Shown: piece after piece, positions 63,731 through 64,000 of the stretch | How the letters are laid out: every line of letters starts with the position of its first letter | Position numbering within the stretch: position 1 is the first letter of the stretch | Notes under the pieces: generated by a model | Seen by the model: only the letters and a program-made list of their open reading frames with translations | What the model was told of the DNA's origin: nothing | Database searches by the model: none | Translations under genes and position numbers: made by a program | Assembly (NCBI RefSeq): GCF_001277295.1 | Contig: NZ_CP011456.1 | Span: forward strand, 2,790,001 to 2,854,000 | From: Anabaena sp. WA102 | Lineage (GTDB): Bacteria; Cyanobacteriota; Cyanobacteriia; Cyanobacteriales; Nostocaceae | Length of the DNA: 64,000 nt | Direction: 5' to 3'

Positions 63731-64000
63731 GAATTTTGGCGTTGCTGATTGAAATAATATATCTCACGCAAAGGCGCAAAGGCGCAAAGGTTGAATTTAT
63801 TAATTTCAATTCGGCAATGTCAGATTTTTTAGGGTTTCCAATTTGCTAATAGGTTGTAAGCATTCAGCCGTCAGCGAACAGTGATCAGCATTCTGAATAT
63901 TACAGCAAATTGTCATCAAACCTGGAACAAGAACCCCACCCCCAACCCCCTCCCCGCAAGCGATGAGGGGGCTAGGATGTACACCCCTAAAATGTGGTTT
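63731..64000. other. End of window, repeats only
   Basis: Contains the GCGCAAAG repeat (63762-63789) and, at 63931-63974, the CCCCACCCCCAACCCCC/GAGGGGG repeat of the type also captured in patG. No gene is seen. Confidence 0.6.

Overview
The window looks like chromosomal DNA of a filamentous, probably heterocyst-forming cyanobacterium of the Anabaena/Dolichospermum/Aphanizomenon type. Four things point there. The HIP1 octamer GCGATCGC is frequent. There are many short tandem heptamer repeats and dispersed palindromes. Typical cyanobacterial genes are present (chlD, the panC-cmk fusion, an RppA/RppB-like pair, XisH/XisI, Uma2 and DUF2887 nucleases). The cyanobactin precursor has the leader and tail I associate with anacyclamides. 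The DNA is AT-rich and repeat-dense. I saw no tRNA, rRNA or CRISPR array.

Layout. 1-4.5 kb: end of a SemiSWEET-like gene, a radical SAM protein, two tandem DUF2887 nuclease genes (the second broken by a 151-bp MITE) and a PhzF-like protein. 4.8-11.2 kb: DUF4332 protein, TetR regulator, a pair of M16 peptidases (one catalytic, one not) and an ammonium transporter with a possible NtcA site. 11.8-20.5 kb: a rearranged cyanobactin locus. PatC-, PatB- and PatA-like genes lie on the minus strand. A 51-codon precursor gene is divergent on the plus strand. A PatG-like macrocyclase lies 3 kb further on, separated from the precursor by HicB-like, nuclease-like and XisH/XisI genes and many repeats. No prenyltransferase (F) or cyclodehydratase (D) gene is in the window. 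20.5-28.7 kb: chlD, a Uma2 nuclease, a small exported protein, a 1090-residue PPC-repeat/calpain protease and an RsmB/NSUN-type methyltransferase.

28.9-43.4 kb: a DUF2157/GDYXXLXY membrane-protein pair, sppA, fni, purE and nagA separated by three blocks of tandem repeats, rlpA, panC-cmk and sodB. 43.9-50.7 kb: a minus-strand group of four genes that I do not recognise as a named system. It encodes a winged-helix-like protein, a P-loop ATPase, a single protein joining a DEDDy exonuclease, a Cas4-like iron-sulfur nuclease and an FtsK motor, and a ParA ATPase. 51.3-63.7 kb: lipoate ligase-like and YbjN proteins, an SbnA-like PLP enzyme next to a MATE-like exporter, a two-component pair, purH, an IS200/IS605 element with a damaged tnpB, and an EGY-type site-2 protease.

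Two loci deserve most attention: the cyanobactin locus, whose precursor is short and easily missed, and the exonuclease/Cas4-like/FtsK gene group, which reads like a DNA-processing or defence module. A third theme is repeat traffic. MITEs and palindromes have entered genes, supplied stop codons, and been captured in frame in the linkers of PatG and of the FtsK fusion.
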